Of a stretch of DNA of 64,000 nt, positions 8,711 through 16,852 are shown in pieces. A model generated the notes under the pieces. It was given only the letters and a program-made list of their open reading frames with translations. It ran no database searches and was not told the DNA's origin. Source of the stretch: Mycolicibacter arupensis (lineage in GTDB: Bacteria; Actinomycetota; Actinomycetes; Mycobacteriales; Mycobacteriaceae); assembly GCF_002086515.1 (NCBI RefSeq), contig NZ_MVHH01000001.1:1-64000 (forward strand). The letters are read 5' to 3'. The position numbers and the translations under genes are program-made. Position 1 is the first letter of the stretch. Each line of letters opens with the position of its first letter.

Positions 8711-9478
8711 TTACTTGGGTGCGAACCGCTGCCCGGCGTCGAGCCGCAGGCACTGCCCGTTGAGCATCGGGTTGTCCACGACCGCGACAACCAGTTTGGC
8801 GAATTCTTCGGGCCGGCCGAGGCGTTTGGGAAATGCCGCGTCTTTTGTCAGAGCGTTGGCGAACTCCTCGGGAATGCCCTTGGTCAGGCCGGTGGCGAAC
8901 AGGCTGGGCGCGATCGCCAGCACCCGGATACCCACCGAACCCAGGTCGCGGGCCATGGTCAGCGCCATCCCGGCGATGCCCGCCTTGGCAGCGGTGTAAG
9001 CGACCTGACCGATCTGGCCTTCGAAAGCGGCGATCGAGGAGGTATTGATGATCACGCCCCGCTCGTCATCCTCGGGCTCGTTGCGGCTCATGTGTGCCGC
9101 CGCGAGACGGTTGATGTTGAAGGTCGCGACCAGGTTCAGGTCGACCACCGCGCGGAACGACTCCAGATCATGTGGGCCGGACTTGGAAAGGGTGCGTTTG
9201 GCGATGCCACCGCCGGCGGTGGTGACGATGACGTGCAGGCCGCCCAGCTCGGCGACCGCGGCGGCCAGGGTCTTCTCGGTCGCGCCGAAATCGGTGATGT
9301 CCACCGGAAAGAAGGCACCGGCCCCGCCCTTTAGGCCGTCCGCGACCTGCTGGCCCTCCGAGCCCTGGCGATCAAGCACGGCGACGTCGGCTCCGCGGGC
9401 GGCCAGCAGCTCCGCGCTGGCGCGGCCCATCCCCGAGGCGCCGCCGACAATGACGACTTTCTTGCCGTTGATGTCCAT
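8711..9478 (-). CDS. SDR, 3-hydroxyacyl-CoA dehydrogenase type
   Basis: A 255-residue short-chain dehydrogenase. It has the nucleotide-binding motif VGGASGMG, the catalytic region SSIAAF with YTAAKAG, and a C-terminal end like that of HSD10-type 3-hydroxyacyl-CoA dehydrogenases (NGQCLRLDAGQRF). The usual NNAG is replaced by VTTAGGG. It is first in an operon with the double acyl-CoA dehydrogenase, which suggests successive beta-oxidation steps. It is divergent from cstA across a 26-bp inverted repeat. Exact substrate unknown. Confidence 0.83.
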   Translation of the reverse strand: MDINGKKVVIVGGASGMGRASAELLAARGADVAVLDRQGSEGQQVADGLKGGAGAFFPVDITDFGATEKTLAAAVAELGGLHVIVTTAGGGIAKRTLSKSGPHDLESFRAVVDLNLVATFNINRLAAAHMSRNEPEDDERGVIINTSSIAAFEGQIGQVAYTAAKAGIAGMALTMARDLGSVGIRVLAIAPSLFATGLTKGIPEEFANALTKDAAFPKRLGRPEEFAKLVVAVVDNPMLNGQCLRLDAGQRFAPK

Positions 9479-9505
9479 GCCCGCCCCTGACGCCCGTTGA
9501 CCGAA

Positions 9506-9531
9506 TTGTCCTAGTTGAGAATCTAGGACAA
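9506..9531. promoter_or_regulatory. 26-bp operator-like inverted repeat between the SDR gene and cstA
   Basis: TTGTCCTAG (9506-9514) and CTAGGACAA (9523-9531) form a perfect 9-bp inverted repeat with an 8-bp spacer. It overlaps a possible cstA promoter (TTGACC at 9497-9502 and GAATCT at 9519-9524). The cognate regulator is not recognised and none is encoded next to it. Confidence 0.5.
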
Positions 9532-9594
9532 GTTATCGTTCCGCTCGGAAACCGCTGCCCCTCGGGCATCACTGAAGGTCCCAAGGAGGCAACC

Positions 9595-11862
9595 GTGGCC
9601 GCACCGACGGCGCCGCAGGTAGTCGAGCGACACGACGGGCCGCTGACATACCTGCATACCGATCCCGAACTACCCGCGGTCGCGGTGATCGACCGCTCGC
9701 CCATCTCGGCGCGCCACAAACTGGTTTTCGGCGCGTTGGGCGTCGCGGGCGCGGTGGCCTGGGCATCGATCGCCTTCGCCCGCGGCGAGGCGGTCAACGC
9801 GGTGTGGTTCGTGGTCGCCGCATTCTGCACGTATTTGATCGGATTCCGTTTCTACGCAAGGCTTATTGAACGCAAGATCGTATGCCCGCGCGACGAGCAC
9901 GCCACTCCCGCGGAGATCTTCGAGGACGGCACCGACTATCTGCCGACGGACCGGCGGGTGCTCTTCGGCCACCACTTCGCGGCCATCGCCGGGGCCGGAC
10001 CATTGGTCGGACCGGTGCTGGCCATGCAGATGGGTTATCTGCCAGGCATCATCTGGATCGTGATCGGCGCGGTGGTCGCCGGCTGCGTGCAGGACTATCT
10101 GGTGCTGTGGTGCTCGGTGCGGCGGCGCGGCCGCTCGCTGGGACAGATGGCACGCGAGGAGCTCGGTGCGGTAGGCGGCGCAGCAGCGATCATCGGGGTG
10201 CTGGTGATCATGGTGATCCTGATCGCGGTGCTGGCGCTGATCGTGGTGCGGGCCTTGGCGGTCAGTCCCTGGGGCGTGTTCTCGATCGCGATGACCATCC
10301 CGATCGCGGTGTTCATGGGTGTGTATCTGCGGTTCCTGCGGCCCGGCCGCGTGTCCGAGGTGTCGCTGATCGGGGTCGTCGCATTGCTGGGCGCTGTCGC
10401 ATCCGGCAAGTGGGTCGCCGAAACATCGTGGGGAGCTGCGTGGTTCACCCTGTCCCCGGTGACGTTGTCCTGGTGCATCATCGGCTACGGATTTGCGGCG
10501 TCGGTGTTGCCGGTGTGGCTGTTGCTGGCGCCGCGTGACTACCTGTCGACGTTTATGAAGGTCGGCACCATCGCCTTGTTGGCCGTCGGCATCCTGATCG
10601 CGCGGCCGCTGATGTCGGCTCCGGCCGTCTCGGAGTTCGCCCGTACCGGCGAGGGGCCGGTCTTCGCCGGGTCACTGTTCCCGTTCCTGTTCATCACCAT
10701 CGCGTGTGGCGCGCTGTCTGGATTCCATTCGCTGATCGCCTCGGGTACCACCCCGAAACTGCTCGAAAAAGAAAGCCAGATGCGGCTGATCGGCTACGGC
10801 GGCATGCTCACCGAATCGTTTGTGGCGGTGATGGCCCTGATCACCGCGGCGATTCTGGACCAGCACCTGTACTTCACGCTCAATGCTCCGGTCGCCGCAA
10901 CGGGCGGCACCGCCGCCAGCGCCGCCGCCTACGTCAACGGACTCGGCCTGAGCGGGTCGCCGGTGACCGGTGAGCAGATCGCCGAGGCGGCCGCCGCTGT
11001 CGGCGAGCAGTCGATCGTCTCGCGTACCGGGGGGGCGCCGACTCTGGCGCTGGGGATGGCCGACGTGCTCGGACAGGTGTTCGGCGGCCCGGGCCTCAAG
11101 GCCTTCTGGTACCACTTCGCGATCATGTTCGAGGCCCTGTTCATCCTGACCACCGTTGACGCCGGCACCCGGGTGGCGCGGTTCATGCTCTCGGATGCGT
11201 TGAGCAACCTGGGCGGACCGCTGCGGCGGCTGTCCGATCCGAGCTGGCGAATCGGGGCGTGGGCAGCCAGCATGGCCGTGGTGGCCGGCTGGGGATCGAT
11301 CCTGCTGATGGGGGTCACCGATCCACTCGGCGGGATCAATACCCTCTTCCCGCTGTTCGGCATCGCCAATCAGCTGCTGGCGGCGATAGCGCTGACCGTG
11401 GTGACCGTGATCGTGATCAAGCGCGGGCGCGACGGCGCCGGCCTGAAATGGGCGTTGATTCCCGGCATTCCCCTGCTGTGGGATCTGACGGTCACCATGA
11501 CGGCGTCATGGCAGAAGATCTTCTCCGGCGATCCGCGGGTGGGATACTGGACCCAACACTTCGCCTACCGGGCCGCCGAACGCGCCGGAGAGACGTCCTT
11601 CGGGTCGGCCAGCAACGCCGCTGCGCTGCATGATGTCGTGCGCAACACCTTCATTCAGGGCACGCTGTCGATCGTGTTCGCCGCCCTGGTGGCGGTGGTC
11701 GTCATCGCCGGAATTCTTGTGTCGCTGCGCGCAATACGCGGCGCAGCGCCCACCTCCGAGTCACCGCCGGTGCCATCGCGGCGCTTTGCCCCTACCGGGT
11801 TGATTCCCACGCCGGCCGAACGAAAGGTGCAGGCGCAATGGGACGCGCTGTCGCCGCGCTAG
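9595..11862 (+). CDS. cstA: CstA-family carbon-starvation transporter
   Basis: A 755-residue integral membrane protein with many hydrophobic helices, of the CstA/BtsT family (pyruvate and peptide uptake). Family features include RHKLVFGALGV, PTDRRVLFGHHFAAIAGAGPLVGP near the N-terminus, and GALSGFHSLIASGTTPK in the centre. The GTG start has AAGGAGG about 7 nt upstream. The small partner gene ybdD overlaps its 3' end by 25 nt. The length matches recalled Rv3063. The divergent inverted repeat suggests metabolite-dependent control. Confidence 0.93.
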   Translation: MAAPTAPQVVERHDGPLTYLHTDPELPAVAVIDRSPISARHKLVFGALGVAGAVAWASIAFARGEAVNAVWFVVAAFCTYLIGFRFYARLIERKIVCPRDEHATPAEIFEDGTDYLPTDRRVLFGHHFAAIAGAGPLVGPVLAMQMGYLPGIIWIVIGAVVAGCVQDYLVLWCSVRRRGRSLGQMAREELGAVGGAAAIIGVLVIMVILIAVLALIVVRALAVSPWGVFSIAMTIPIAVFMGVYLRFLRPGRVSEVSLIGVVALLGAVASGKWVAETSWGAAWFTLSPVTLSWCIIGYGFAASVLPVWLLLAPRDYLSTFMKVGTIALLAVGILIARPLMSAPAVSEFARTGEGPVFAGSLFPFLFITIACGALSGFHSLIASGTTPKLLEKESQMRLIGYGGMLTESFVAVMALITAAILDQHLYFTLNAPVAATGGTAASAAAYVNGLGLSGSPVTGEQIAEAAAAVGEQSIVSRTGGAPTLALGMADVLGQVFGGPGLKAFWYHFAIMFEALFILTTVDAGTRVARFMLSDALSNLGGPLRRLSDPSWRIGAWAASMAVVAGWGSILLMGVTDPLGGINTLFPLFGIANQLLAAIALTVVTVIVIKRGRDGAGLKWALIPGIPLLWDLTVTMTASWQKIFSGDPRVGYWTQHFAYRAAERAGETSFGSASNAAALHDVVRNTFIQGTLSIVFAALVAVVVIAGILVSLRAIRGAAPTSESPPVPSRRFAPTGLIPTPAERKVQAQWDALSPR

Positions 11863-12032
11863 CCCGGGCTCTTGGTCACGTGGGCTGGTATTGGTCGTCC
11901 CTGATGGGCGACAACCACTACCGCCGCTATCTGCAGTACCGCCGCCGCGCCCACCCCGGCGAGCCGGTGCTCTCCGAACGCGAGTATTGGCGACGCCGCC
12001 ACGGCGCCGACCCCGGGGCACGCTGCTGCTGA
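11838..12032 (+). CDS. YbdD/YjiX-family small protein, partner of CstA
   Basis: A 64-residue protein with the family pattern LMGDNHYRRYLQYRRRAHPG followed by LSEREYWRRR and a short tail. The gene starts inside the end of cstA (25-nt overlap), the usual pairing for this family. In E. coli the equivalent small proteins are needed for transport by the CstA/BtsT permeases. Small and basic, probably associated with the cytoplasmic face of the transporter. Confidence 0.85.
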   Translation: MGRAVAALARALGHVGWYWSSLMGDNHYRRYLQYRRRAHPGEPVLSEREYWRRRHGADPGARCC

Positions 12033-12074
12033 CGAGTGGGCCGCGGCCCGTGTCCAAACCTTAATGAAGCCTTG

Positions 12075-12102
12075 ACCGTCTCGTGGGCATGTGCGAGACG
12101 GT
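12075..12102 (+). terminator. Hairpin after cstA-ybdD
   Basis: A perfect 9-bp stem (ACCGTCTCG with CGAGACGGT) and 10-nt loop lie 42 bp after the ybdD stop. There is no T-run, which is common for mycobacterial terminators. Function as a terminator is inferred from position. Confidence 0.45.
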
Positions 12103-12162
12103 TCCGGGCGCGAATCTCCCTACCATCAACGGCAATAACCCAAGTGAGAAGATCGGGAAGGT

Positions 12163-12969
12163 ATGCCGACGATGTGGAGTTCGGTGCGTTCTGCAATGGT
12201 GGTGATCGGGGTCGCGGTCACAACGCTCGTGACGCCGCCCGGAACGAGTTCGGCGGCGGCCAGCCAACCGCCGGGCGCCGGCATCGCCTCGATTCAGCCG
12301 GCATCGGGTGCCGTGGTGGGAGTGGCGCATCCGGTGGTGGTGACGTTCTCCTCCCCGGTGTTGGACCGCAGCGCCGCCGAGCGCGCAATCGCGGTTCGGT
12401 CCACCCCGCCGATGACCGGCACCTTTGACTGGGTCGACGACACCGAAGTGCAGTGGGTTCCCGACCACTACTGGCCGGCGCACAGCACCGTGGCACTGTC
12501 GGTCGGCAAGTTGTCGGTCGACTTCAGCACCGGCCCCAAGGTGGTTGGTGTGGCCAGCATCTCGTCGCACACCTTCACCGTGACCGTCGACGGTGAGGAA
12601 GCCGGACCGCTGCCCACGCCGCACCACCGCCCGCACTGGGGCGAAGACGGCGTCATGCCCGCAACCATGGGCAAGGCCGAGTACGAGACTCCGACCGGCA
12701 ACTACACCGTGCTGGGCAAGGATCGCAAGGTGCTGATGGACTCCAGCAGCGTCGGCATCCCGATCGACTCCCCCGACGGCTACCGGTTCGAGGTCGAGCA
12801 AGCGGTCCGGATCACCCGGCGCGGGCTCTACGTGCACTCCGCACCGTGGGCACTGCACTCGCTGGGTATGGAGAACGTCAGCCACGGGTGCATCGGGCTG
12901 AGCCCCACGGACGCGGAGTGGTACTTCGACCGGGTCAACATCGGTGACCCGGTGATCATCAACGAGTGA
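12163..12969 (+). CDS. Secreted L,D-transpeptidase with one Ig-like domain
   Basis: About 268 residues: an N-terminal signal segment (MVVIGVAVTTLVTPPGTSSA), one Ig-like domain starting at about residue 45 (PASGAVVGVAHPVVVTFSSPV), and a C-terminal YkuD catalytic domain. The active site is HSLGMENVSHGCIGLS with Cys at about residue 243. It would make 3-3 crosslinks in peptidoglycan outside the membrane, or attach substrates to it. With a single Ig domain it resembles short mycobacterial Ldt proteins such as LdtMt3 more than LdtMt2. An in-frame ATG at 12172 has better spacing from GGAAGG and may be the true start. Confidence 0.88.
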   Translation: MPTMWSSVRSAMVVIGVAVTTLVTPPGTSSAAASQPPGAGIASIQPASGAVVGVAHPVVVTFSSPVLDRSAAERAIAVRSTPPMTGTFDWVDDTEVQWVPDHYWPAHSTVALSVGKLSVDFSTGPKVVGVASISSHTFTVTVDGEEAGPLPTPHHRPHWGEDGVMPATMGKAEYETPTGNYTVLGKDRKVLMDSSSVGIPIDSPDGYRFEVEQAVRITRRGLYVHSAPWALHSLGMENVSHGCIGLSPTDAEWYFDRVNIGDPVIINE

Positions 12970-13003
12970 CGAGGAGCTTGACGGTGAGCCGCCGCGACGC
13001 CGG

Positions 13004-14260
13004 TTACGGCGTCGCGGCGCTGCCGAACTCCACCTGCATGGCATCGATCCCGTTGATCCAGGGCAGCACCGAACGCGATGCGCGGTCGAGCTGGTGGATG
13101 TCGGGAATGATGTCGGCCAGCGCTCCGAAGATCAGGTTGATCTGCATACGGGCGAGGTTCGCTCCGATGCAATAGTGCGCTCCCGGTGCCCCGAAACCCA
13201 AGTGGGGATTGGGGCTTCGCAGGATGTTGAACGTGAACGGGTCCTCAAAAACCTCGTCGTCGTAGTTGGCCGATCCGTAGAACATTCCTACTCGTTGGCC
13301 CTTGCGGATCTGCACACCGCCCAGCTCAACGTCACGTAACGCGGTGCGCTGGAAGGAGATGATCGGGGTGGCCCAGCGCACCACCTCCTCGGCCATGGTC
13401 GTGGGACGCTCAGCCACGTACAGCCGCCATTGGTCGGGATGGTCGAAGAACGCCAGCATTCCCTGCGAGGTGGCGTTGCGGGTGGTCTCGTTGCCGGCCA
13501 CCATCAGCATCATCACGTAGTAGCCGAATTCCATTGCGGTGAGCTCTTCACCGTCGATCGTCGCGGTCACCAGGGCGGTCGCGATGTCGTCACGCGGGTG
13601 AGCCTTGCGATCCTCGGCCATCTGATAGGCGTAGCCGAGTAGTTCGGCCGCGGCCAGCGTGCCGTCGACGCCGGCCTCCTCCTCGCCGTTGCCGCCGCCC
13701 ACCAGGCGATTGCTCCAGTCGAAGACCTGTTGACGCTCGTCGGCGGGGACGCCGATCAGCTCACAGATGGTCGCCAACGGCAGTTGCGATGCCACCTCGG
13801 TCACGAAGTCACCGCTGTTGTGCGCGGCGGCGTTGGTGACGATCTCTCGCGCTTGCCGGTCGAGCGAATCCCGCATTCCGGCAACCACTCGCGGCGTGAA
13901 TCCCCGTGACACTATCCGCCGCAGTTTGGCGTGTTTGGGCCCGTCGAGAAACAGCATGATGTTGTCGCGGCTGGCGTCGTGCAGCTCTTGGTTCTCGGTC
14001 GTGTTGGTGCGGATCAGCGAGGTGTTCTCGTGGGAGGAGAACACGTCGTCCTGCAGCGACACCGCCCGCACATCGGCGTGCCTCGTCACCACCCAGTAGC
14101 CCTCATCGGGATATCCGGAGACACCGAAGGGCTGAGCATTCCACCAGATCGGCTCGGTCTTGCGCAGCAGTGCGAACTCCTCATGCGGGATCCGCTCGCC
14201 GATCAGTGCGGGATCGGTGAAGTCGAATCCCTCCGGCAGCAGGTGCTGTGTCTCGGTCAT
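13004..14260 (-). CDS. Cytochrome P450, CYP125-like
   Basis: A 418-residue P450. The N-terminus LPEGFDFTDPALIGERIPHEEFALLR and much of the body (MLMVAGNETTRNATSQGM, FQRTALRDVELGGVQIRKGQRV, FTFNILRSPNPHLGFG) follow CYP125, the steroid C26/C27 hydroxylase. The heme loop is GAHYCIGANLARM with Cys at about residue 364. The ATG at 14260 follows GAGGGAG and overlaps the stop of the MBL gene by 4 nt (ATGA), so translation is coupled. Family knowledge suggests oxidation of a terpenoid or steroid-like side chain; the neighbours do not include the usual cholesterol genes, so the substrate is uncertain. Confidence 0.85.
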   Translation of the reverse strand: MTETQHLLPEGFDFTDPALIGERIPHEEFALLRKTEPIWWNAQPFGVSGYPDEGYWVVTRHADVRAVSLQDDVFSSHENTSLIRTNTTENQELHDASRDNIMLFLDGPKHAKLRRIVSRGFTPRVVAGMRDSLDRQAREIVTNAAAHNSGDFVTEVASQLPLATICELIGVPADERQQVFDWSNRLVGGGNGEEEAGVDGTLAAAELLGYAYQMAEDRKAHPRDDIATALVTATIDGEELTAMEFGYYVMMLMVAGNETTRNATSQGMLAFFDHPDQWRLYVAERPTTMAEEVVRWATPIISFQRTALRDVELGGVQIRKGQRVGMFYGSANYDDEVFEDPFTFNILRSPNPHLGFGAPGAHYCIGANLARMQINLIFGALADIIPDIHQLDRASRSVLPWINGIDAMQVEFGSAATP

Positions 14261-15102
14261 CGTGCTCCCTCTCGCTCTACCAGTGGTTGCCACGCCAGAC
14301 CAGCACCGGCGCTGTTGACGTAACCGCCCGACGGGGCGGCGAAGTGCGATCCGAGCAGCAGCGCCCGCTCGTCGGCGACCCGGCGCAGCAGTGCACGCCG
14401 ACTGGCGCGGGCGGCATGCAGGTCGGCGTCGGGCAGTGCACTGATCTCGGGCGCGCCGATCTGAACCGGATGGTGCACGACGTCGCCGCTGATGTAGGCG
14501 ATGGCGCCCGCGGATTCGATGCGCACCGAGACGTGGCCCGGCGTATGACCGGCGGTGGGGACCAGCCCAATGTTTTCGGTGATGTGATGATCCGGTGCGA
14601 CGAGGCGGAGCCTGCCCTGCTGCGCCAACGGCTCAACGCATTCCGGTGCCGCTCGGTCCTCCCCCGTGGATTCTGACCAATGCGCGTGCTCGGCCGCGGT
14701 GACCAGGTACTCAGCACGGGGGAACGTCGGCACCCAGGCGCCCCCACGCTCGGCGGTGTTGCGACCGACGTGGTCACGATGCAGATGCGTGCACACCACC
14801 ACGCTGATGTCCTGGGCGCCGAATCCGGTGGCGGCCAAGGATTCGTCGAAGCGATCCGGCATGTTCCGGGACCGCAGAAAGCTCTCGGCGAAGCAGGTGT
14901 CGACCAGCACGCGGACCGGACCGGACTCGATCAGATAGGACTGGATCGCCATCAGGATGTTGCCTGATTCGTCGCAGTAGTCCGGCAGCGCATCATCGGC
15001 ACAACACTGCGGCGCCCCGGCGAACAGCCGACCAGGCGGGATCGGGATGACCGCCTGCAGGACGGCATGGATGTCGATGTCGCCGACGGTCCAGTGCTGC
15101 AC
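14257..15102 (-). CDS. Metallo-beta-lactamase-fold hydrolase
   Basis: A 281-residue MBL-fold protein with the metal motif THLHRDHVG and downstream ligand regions TAGHTPGHV and ISGDVVHH, as in quorum-quenching lactonase and related hydrolases. First gene of a two-gene operon with the CYP125-like P450, joined by an ATGA overlap. Divergent from the FadR-type regulator. It may open a lactone or hydrolyse an ester made in the pathway; substrate unknown. Confidence 0.8.
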   Translation of the reverse strand: MQHWTVGDIDIHAVLQAVIPIPPGRLFAGAPQCCADDALPDYCDESGNILMAIQSYLIESGPVRVLVDTCFAESFLRSRNMPDRFDESLAATGFGAQDISVVVCTHLHRDHVGRNTAERGGAWVPTFPRAEYLVTAAEHAHWSESTGEDRAAPECVEPLAQQGRLRLVAPDHHITENIGLVPTAGHTPGHVSVRIESAGAIAYISGDVVHHPVQIGAPEISALPDADLHAARASRRALLRRVADERALLLGSHFAAPSGGYVNSAGAGLAWQPLVEREGAR

Positions 15103-15206
15103 CCCATGGTCCCCTTCTCGCAGGGCGATCGTATGCCACGAATCATCTGGAAGTGGCTGATTCGCTCAACGGGTTCGGCGACCCTTCGGTCTGGCAGACT
15201 CGACGC

Positions 15207-15995
15207 GTGGCAGCACCCACCGTCCGCTTTCGCCGGCTCGCCGAACAGGTCGCCGACGAGCTTCGCCGGCGCATTCTCGCCGGCGAGCTCCCCGATGATC
15301 ACGTCCTGCCCAAGGAGGACGAGCTACTGGTCGAGTTCGCGATCAGCAAGCCGTCATTACGGGAAGCCATGCGGATACTCGAAGCCGAGGGACTGCTCAC
15401 CGTGCGCCGCGGAAAACTGGGCGGAGCGGTGATCCATCGCCCCACTCCAGCAAATGTTGCCTACACCATGGGCCTGGTCCTGGGCTCCCACCGGGTCAGC
15501 CTCGCCGACGTGGGCACCGCACTGTTGCAGGTCGAGCCGGCGTGTGCCGCCCTCTGCGCGCAGCGACCGGACCGCAAGAGCACCGTGGTGCCGATTCTGC
15601 GCCGCCTGCACGAGGAATCGGTGGCCGCAGTCGATGATCTGCAGAAGGTCACCTCCGCCAGCCGCCGCTACCATGAGGCGCTGGTCACCCAGTGTGGCAA
15701 CACCACCATGCTGGTCATGGCCGGCGCGCTCGAGGCCCTGTGGTCGGCTCACGAGCAAAGCTGGTCCAGTCAGGTCACCGACCATTCCACGGTGCCGATT
15801 CCGGAGCGCCGCGCCGTCTTGGAGGACCACCGTCAGGTGATCGACGCCATCGACGTCGGTGACGCCCAGCGGGCCCGCGACCTTGCCGCGGCGCACCTGC
15901 TGCACGCCCAGCACTACCCCGGCCGCTCGGGGATCGTGAACCCCGCCATGGTCCGGCCCCGGGGATTGCACGGCTCCGGCGGCGACGAGGTGTAG
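15207..15995 (+). CDS. GntR regulator, FadR subfamily
   Basis: About 262 residues. The N-terminal winged helix-turn-helix reads FRRLAEQVADELRRRILAGEL and EFAISKPSLREAMRILEAEGLL; the C-terminal FCD ligand domain has SRRYHEALVTQCGN and a DHRQVIDAIDVGDAQRA end. GTG at 15207 fits the usual FadR N-terminus; an upstream in-frame start at 15153 adds 18 unconserved residues. It lies between the divergent MBL/P450 pair and the three following enzyme genes, so it probably controls both. Nested inverted repeats in the promoter region (CGAATCA 15139-15145 with TGATTCG 15158-15164) are candidate sites. Confidence 0.83.
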   Translation: MAAPTVRFRRLAEQVADELRRRILAGELPDDHVLPKEDELLVEFAISKPSLREAMRILEAEGLLTVRRGKLGGAVIHRPTPANVAYTMGLVLGSHRVSLADVGTALLQVEPACAALCAQRPDRKSTVVPILRRLHEESVAAVDDLQKVTSASRRYHEALVTQCGNTTMLVMAGALEALWSAHEQSWSSQVTDHSTVPIPERRAVLEDHRQVIDAIDVGDAQRARDLAAAHLLHAQHYPGRSGIVNPAMVRPRGLHGSGGDEV

Positions 15996-16013
15996 CGCCG
16001 TCGCGATCCGTCG

Positions 16014-16041
16014 TTGACGAGAAGTCTTATTTCCATATGAT
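16014..16041 (+). promoter_or_regulatory. SigA-type promoter giving a leaderless transcript
   Basis: TTGACG (16014-16019), a 16-nt spacer and TATGAT (16036-16041) are followed by 6 nt and then the ATG at 16048. The expected start site falls on the A of the ATG, so the mRNA would be leaderless. No Shine-Dalgarno sequence is present. Confidence 0.65.
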
Positions 16042-16047
16042 TTGTTC

Positions 16048-16833
16048 ATGACGGAGTCGGTCGGCGTCCAGTGCGACCGTGCCGGCGGCGCGGCGGTCTG
16101 GTCTCCGTCGGTGGTCCCGCCTATCGGCGTCGAACTGAGCGATGCCCAGGCTCTGGCCGTCGCGTTTCGCCACCTCGCCGACATCGGGTTTGCCGAGAAC
16201 ATGGCCGGCCACATCACCTGGCAGCCCGACGGCCAGAGCGAGATGCTGGTCAATCCCTGGGGCCTGTGGTGGGCAGAGCTGACCGCTTCGGACATCTGCA
16301 CCGTCGACCAGGACGCCCGGGTGGTGGCCGGCCGCTGGGATGTGACCCCGGCGATTCACATCCATACCGAGCTGCACCGCGCCCGCCCCGAGGCACGGGT
16401 GGTGGTGCACAACCACCCCTACTACGTGAGCCTGCTGGCGTCGCTGCAGATGCTGCCGGAGTTGGTCCATCAGACCGGCTCACTGTTTCTCGATGATCTG
16501 TGCTTGGTCGACATGTACGAGGGCGAGGTCGATACCGCTTCGCGGGCAAGGGAATTGGTGGGGCACATCGGCGGCGCTCACGTGGCGATCCTGGCGTCGC
16601 ACGGGGTGATCGTCACCGGGCGCACGCTGGCCGAGGCGGTGTACCGGTCGGCGACCATCGAGCGGGTGTGCAAGCTCGCCTACCACGTCATGTTGACCGG
16701 CCGGACCCCTGAACCCATGAGGCGCTCTGACATGGTCGGCATGCAGGCGTCACTGATCGAACGTGCCGCCGATGTCTACTGGGCCGGCGCGACCCGCATG
16801 ACCATCAAGGCCGACCCGCACGTGCTTGACTGA
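16048..16833 (+). CDS. Class II aldolase/adducin-family protein
   Basis: A 261-residue class II aldolase-type protein. Zinc ligands are visible in VVVHNHPYY and in ASHGVIVTG, and the N-terminal ENMAGHITW follows the family. Members act as fuculose- or ribulose-phosphate aldolases, or as decarboxylases and dehydratases in catabolic clusters. It starts a three-gene run with an amidohydrolase (19-bp gap) and a 2-hydroxyacid dehydrogenase. The ATG at 16048 is placed by the leaderless promoter just upstream. Substrate unknown. Confidence 0.8.
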   Translation: MTESVGVQCDRAGGAAVWSPSVVPPIGVELSDAQALAVAFRHLADIGFAENMAGHITWQPDGQSEMLVNPWGLWWAELTASDICTVDQDARVVAGRWDVTPAIHIHTELHRARPEARVVVHNHPYYVSLLASLQMLPELVHQTGSLFLDDLCLVDMYEGEVDTASRARELVGHIGGAHVAILASHGVIVTGRTLAEAVYRSATIERVCKLAYHVMLTGRTPEPMRRSDMVGMQASLIERAADVYWAGATRMTIKADPHVLD

Positions 16834-16852
16834 CCGACATTGAGGTTCCTGG

